Made by a program: the position numbers and the translations under genes. Positions 6,865 through 8,872 of a DNA stretch of 8,872 nucleotides are shown here, piece by piece. Within the stretch, counting starts at the first letter, position 1, and each line of letters begins with the position of its first letter. Under the pieces are notes generated by a model. That model had not been told where the DNA came from. It made no database searches and saw only the letters and a list, made by a program, of their open reading frames with translations. The stretch spans positions 1-8,872 of the forward strand of contig JAISAD010000094.1 of assembly GCA_031266895.1 (NCBI GenBank), in the 5' to 3' direction. Source of the stretch: Bacteroidales bacterium. Its GTDB lineage: Bacteria; Bacteroidota; Bacteroidia; Bacteroidales; WCHB1-69.

Positions 6865-7800
6865 ATGAGCGACACCTTTGGCAGGCATTTTAGAATCAGC
6901 GACAGCGGCGACACGCACGGCGAAGCTTTGCAGGGCATGATTGAGGGATGTCCGGCCGGAGTGGTTATTGACATGGAATTGCTGGAGCGTGATTTGCAGA
7001 GACGCGCCCCCTCTTCGCATCGCTACTCCACTCAGCGCCGTGAAGCTGACCGCGTCTATTTTCTTACAGGTATCAGTGGAGGAGTTACTACAGGCGAACC
7101 TGTCACTTACGCTGTTCCCAATTGCGATGTGCAGCCGGACGAGGCTAATCGCTACGCACTCAAGCCTTCGCACGCCTCTTATACCTATAAGATAAAGTAT
7201 GGCATTATGGATAATAACGGTTGTGGACGCGCTTCGGCACGACAAACAGTGTGTCGCGTAATAGCCGGCGTAGTGGCCAAGTGCTTTCTGAAACGCTATG
7301 GCATTACAATAGAGGCAACAAGTGTTGAGCCGCCTGAACTCCCTGATGGAGATACGGCAGGGGCATTGGTGAACTGCACGGTACGCAATTTACCGGCAGG
7401 CCTGGGTGAGCCGGTTTACGATAAATTCAGTGCCCGTTTGGCCTGTGCCATGCTGTCTATTAACTGTGCCAAAGGCTTTGAAATAGGGAAGGGGTTTGCC
7501 GCCGCCCAAATGCTTGGCTCACAATATAACGATATACAGCGGGAAGATTTTAGCTTTATCAGCAATAACGACGGAGGCGTGCAGGCCGGCATAACCAACG
7601 GGCAGGAGCTCTGGTTTTCGGTAGCTTTCAAGCCGATCCCCTCACTGCGCTGCCCGCAACCTACCATAACATTTACAGGGCAGCCCGCCCAGTATTGTGC
7701 TGACAGCAGAAACGACCGGTGCGTGCTTCCGCGCGTACTGCCTGTTGTAGAAGCCATGACGGCAGTGGTAATTGCCGATTTTATTTTACGGACGCCGTAA
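6865..7800 (+). CDS. aroC: Chorismate synthase homologue, shortened and divergent
   Basis: The family converts 5-enolpyruvylshikimate-3-phosphate to chorismate using reduced FMN, the last common step of aromatic biosynthesis. Recognisable blocks in order are FGRHFRISDSGDTHGEAL (5-22), GCPAG (28-32), HRYSTQRREADRV (52-64), KPSHASYTYKIKYG (100-113), GRASARQTV (121-129), GLGEPVYDKF (179-188), LSINCAKGFEIGKGF (197-211), NNDGGVQAGITNGQ (234-247) and SRNDRCVLPRVLPVVEAM (281-298). The putative catalytic His18, His103 and Asp284 are kept. It has 311 residues instead of about 355-360. Most of the loss lies between GITIEATS (146-153) and GDTAG (162-166), where typical enzymes have about 40 more residues. 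GESHG is GDTHG, GGGRSSARE is GCGRASARQ and GRHDPC is SRNDRC. The frame is unbroken and lies 10 nt after hflX, so it is probably expressed; whether it still makes chorismate is uncertain. Confidence 0.85.
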   Translation: MSDTFGRHFRISDSGDTHGEALQGMIEGCPAGVVIDMELLERDLQRRAPSSHRYSTQRREADRVYFLTGISGGVTTGEPVTYAVPNCDVQPDEANRYALKPSHASYTYKIKYGIMDNNGCGRASARQTVCRVIAGVVAKCFLKRYGITIEATSVEPPELPDGDTAGALVNCTVRNLPAGLGEPVYDKFSARLACAMLSINCAKGFEIGKGFAAAQMLGSQYNDIQREDFSFISNNDGGVQAGITNGQELWFSVAFKPIPSLRCPQPTITFTGQPAQYCADSRNDRCVLPRVLPVVEAMTAVVIADFILRTP

Positions 7801-7830
7801 TTTCATATTGTATTGATTTCCTTTTAGTAC

Positions 7831-7977
7831 TTCTGAGCTCCGACTTAGGTTCTCCGAGAGTCGATTTAGATTCTCTGAGAGTCGATTTGGATTCTCCGAG
7901 CATGAAGTTTTATTCTCCGAGCATCAAGTTTCACTCTCTGAGCATCGATTTTCACTCTCCGAGCATCAAACGCGGGA
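7831..7977. repeat. Tandem array of a 21-bp unit, seven copies
   Basis: Units begin at 7831, 7852, 7873, 7894, 7915, 7936 and 7957. Each of units 2-7 starts with CTCCGAG or CTCTGAG. Units 2-6 continue with a variable AGTCGATTT- or CATCAAGTTT-like part and end in ATT or ACT. The first copy is diverged (14/21 to the second) and only the first 13 bases of the last copy match. Two sub-families are visible: AGTCGATT (units 2-3) and CATSAAG/CATCGAT (units 4-7). The CTCYGAG core is self-complementary apart from its centre, so neighbouring units could pair as hairpins in RNA or single-stranded DNA. The units are contiguous with no spacers, so this is not a CRISPR. The 21-bp period keeps a plus-strand frame open as a seven-residue repeat (SPSIKFH-like), but no credible start or ribosome-binding site supports coding. 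Confidence 0.9.
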
Positions 7978-8101
7978 CTTTAAGAAATAATTTCGAATTT
8001 CGAATACTAAAATTTCTCGGATAGCAATTGTTTTTGCGGCTTTATGTGTTAATTTTTTTACATAACTGCTCTCCAAATGGAAAGGACAAACTTAAATGAC
8101 A

Positions 8102-8147
8102 TTTTTTCTTATTGATTTTCAGCAATATATAGAAAAACGGCAAAATA
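8102..8147 (+). repeat. 46-bp direct repeat, copy 1 (upstream of the barrel gene)
   Basis: Begins TTTTTTCTTATT and ends ATATATAGAAAAACGGCAAAATA. It matches 8827-8872 at 42 of 46 positions without gaps, with a start-to-start distance of 725 bp. It lies about 73 nt before the ATG at 8220 and about 34 nt before that gene's -7 box, where it could serve as an upstream promoter element. It could equally mark the edge of a duplicated gene unit. Confidence 0.85.
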
Positions 8148-8180
8148 ATCAAGATTAACCATGAGCATTTAAAAAAAATG

Positions 8181-8188
8181 TATTTTTG
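8181..8188 (+). promoter_or_regulatory. Probable -7 promoter element for the beta-barrel gene
   Basis: TATTTTTG followed by CA matches the Bacteroidota -7 consensus TAnnTTTG. It lies 31 nt before the ATG at 8220, the same geometry as the thrS promoter. No clear TTTG box is seen at the -33 position, so this promoter may be weak or activator-dependent. Confidence 0.55.
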
Positions 8189-8219
8189 CATCTTGAAATT
8201 AATTAAAACAAATTAACGT

Positions 8220-8783
8220 ATGAAAAAAGTAACATGCATCTTATTACTAGCCCTGTTTACCGGAACACTACTATCCGCACAGGAAGAAAAAACGGTACCG
8301 ACCGGTTTTATTGTACCCAAACATGAAATAGGGGTTTCTTACGGGGGATTTCCAACACCGTTTATTGTCCCTACTAATTTTTTCCCGGATATTAACTTTG
8401 ATTACTACTATAATATCAACCAACGTCATGCAGTGGGGGCAACCCTGTCACTTCTTTTTGTCCCTCCCACTAATTATAACCCGTTTGGCATGATTATTAC
8501 CCCTCAGATAAATTATCGCATTTCATACTGTCAAAGAAATGCAAACGACTTCTGTTTTAACCTCTATTCTTTAGTTTCTATTGGTTGGAAAATTCCTACA
8601 AAATCGTTGGCTGATGATTTGGTAGTATTAACACTTGCATCATTTCCTACTATGCATGTTACGTTTGTAGGTATGCGCGTGGGCAATCGACGGGATGCAG
8701 CTAAAATAGAATTTGGATGGGGCACCCAGGGCCTTATTGTTGTAGGCTATACCCACTCCTTTATCAGAAAAAAACAGAAATAA
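8220..8783 (+). CDS. Small secreted outer-membrane beta-barrel-like protein, unknown function
   Basis: A 187-residue protein with a clear signal peptide: MKKVTCILLLALFTGTLLSA, cleavage expected after Ala20 (LSA-QEE). The mature part alternates polar and hydrophobic or aromatic residues in short segments separated by turns, for example HEIGVSYGGF, INFDYYYNINQRHAVGATLSLLF, ITPQINYRISY, FCFNLYSLVSIGW, MHVTFVGMRVG and AKIEFGWGTQGLIVVGYTHSF. This is typical of small outer-membrane barrels of about eight strands. Cys104 and Cys112 flank a turn between two predicted strands and could form a disulfide. The C-terminus ends YTHSF plus a short basic tail rather than in a terminal aromatic residue. I recognise no named family. 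It has its own promoter and is bracketed by a 46-bp direct repeat, which suggests it is one member of a tandem family. The outer-membrane location is inferred from the pattern only. Confidence 0.8.
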   Translation: MKKVTCILLLALFTGTLLSAQEEKTVPTGFIVPKHEIGVSYGGFPTPFIVPTNFFPDINFDYYYNINQRHAVGATLSLLFVPPTNYNPFGMIITPQINYRISYCQRNANDFCFNLYSLVSIGWKIPTKSLADDLVVLTLASFPTMHVTFVGMRVGNRRDAAKIEFGWGTQGLIVVGYTHSFIRKKQK

Positions 8784-8826
8784 ATCAAATAATCTAATTT
8801 TTATGTTTTATGAAACAATGCACTAC

Positions 8827-8872
8827 TTTTTTCTTATTCACTTGCAGTAATATATAGAAAAACGGCAAAATA
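8827..8872 (+). repeat. 46-bp direct repeat, copy 2 (cut by the right edge)
   Basis: The second copy of the sequence at 8102-8147, with four mismatches in 46 bases, begins 43 nt after the barrel gene's stop codon. Identity continues to the last base of the window, so the true repeat may be longer. In copy 1 the next features are a -7 box and a signal-peptide gene, so a similar gene may follow here outside the window. Confidence 0.85.

Larger units (their letters stand above)
7801..8219. other. 419-bp intergenic region between aroC and the barrel gene
   Basis: No convincing gene lies here. From left to right it holds a 30-bp spacer, the 21-bp tandem array (7831-7977), and a stretch with two TTCGAA palindromes one base apart (7992-7997 and 7999-8004). 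An AT-rich segment follows, then the 46-bp sequence that recurs at the right edge (8102-8147) and the promoter of the next gene (8181-8188). No strong hairpin-plus-T-run terminator for the thrS operon was found. Confidence 0.7.

Noticed and set aside
6198..7245. Several minus-strand frames of 67-161 codons opposite hflX and aroC
   Set aside because: They are antisense to conserved coding sequence, with no family resemblance and no promoter element.
7831..7977. CRISPR array
   Set aside because: The 21-bp units are contiguous with no unique spacers, the units themselves vary, and no cas gene is present.
7719..8024. Plus-strand 101-codon frame covering the end of aroC and the 21-bp array, or a shorter version from ATG 7902 (40 codons)
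   Set aside because: The first ATG lies inside aroC in another frame, the internal ATG has no supporting context, and the open frame follows simply from a repeat period divisible by three. Kept only as a remark under the repeat.
8784..8826. Intrinsic terminator after the barrel gene
   Set aside because: The stretch is AT-rich but has no GC-containing stem followed by a T run.

Overview
The window looks like a chromosomal segment of a member of the Bacteroidota, probably order Bacteroidales. Four intergenic stretches carry the phylum's characteristic -7 promoter element (TAnnTTTG, usually followed by C). Start codons lack clear Shine-Dalgarno sequences and the spacers are AT-rich. The protein set also fits: a lipoprotein thioredoxin, a small outer-membrane barrel, and ThrS and HflX with Bacteroidota-like motifs. 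I cannot name a species. No rRNA, tRNA, transposase, phage or CRISPR feature is visible.

Left part, minus strand. The first 103 bases are the start of a gene that leaves the window, with its own promoter at 153-160. Next comes a leftward operon of murD-like ligase (3446-2043), thioredoxin-fold lipoprotein (2022-1489) and exported TPR protein (1486-218), with gaps of 20 and 2 nt. A possible 33-codon ORF ends exactly where the murD start codon begins. The murD product carries TGTKGKST and NDSIST in place of the usual TGTNGKS/TT and NDSKATN. This points to a divergent, MurD2-like clade whose glutamate stereospecificity should not be assumed. The exported TPR protein is cysteine-rich and sits next to a WCGPC lipoprotein, which suggests a redox pairing.

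Centre, plus strand. A divergent promoter (3652-3681) drives a tight operon of thrS (3720-5654), hflX (5664-6854) and a chorismate synthase homologue, aroC (6865-7800), with gaps of 9 and 10 nt. ThrS and HflX look complete and ordinary. The AroC homologue is an intact reading frame but only 311 residues, about 45-50 shorter than usual. Most of the loss is one internal segment, and several signature residues are changed, although the two catalytic histidines and the aspartate remain.

Right part. The 419-bp spacer 7801-8219 holds seven head-to-tail copies of a 21-bp unit (7831-7977) and a 46-bp sequence (8102-8147). It ends with a promoter for a small secreted beta-barrel-like protein (8220-8783). 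The 46-bp sequence recurs at 42/46 identity at the extreme right edge (8827-8872), just after that gene. This suggests a tandem gene array continuing beyond the window.

The best candidates for something not already described are the shortened AroC, the variant MurD with its abutting small ORF, the 21-bp array and the repeat-flanked outer-membrane gene. No obviously new multi-gene system is visible.
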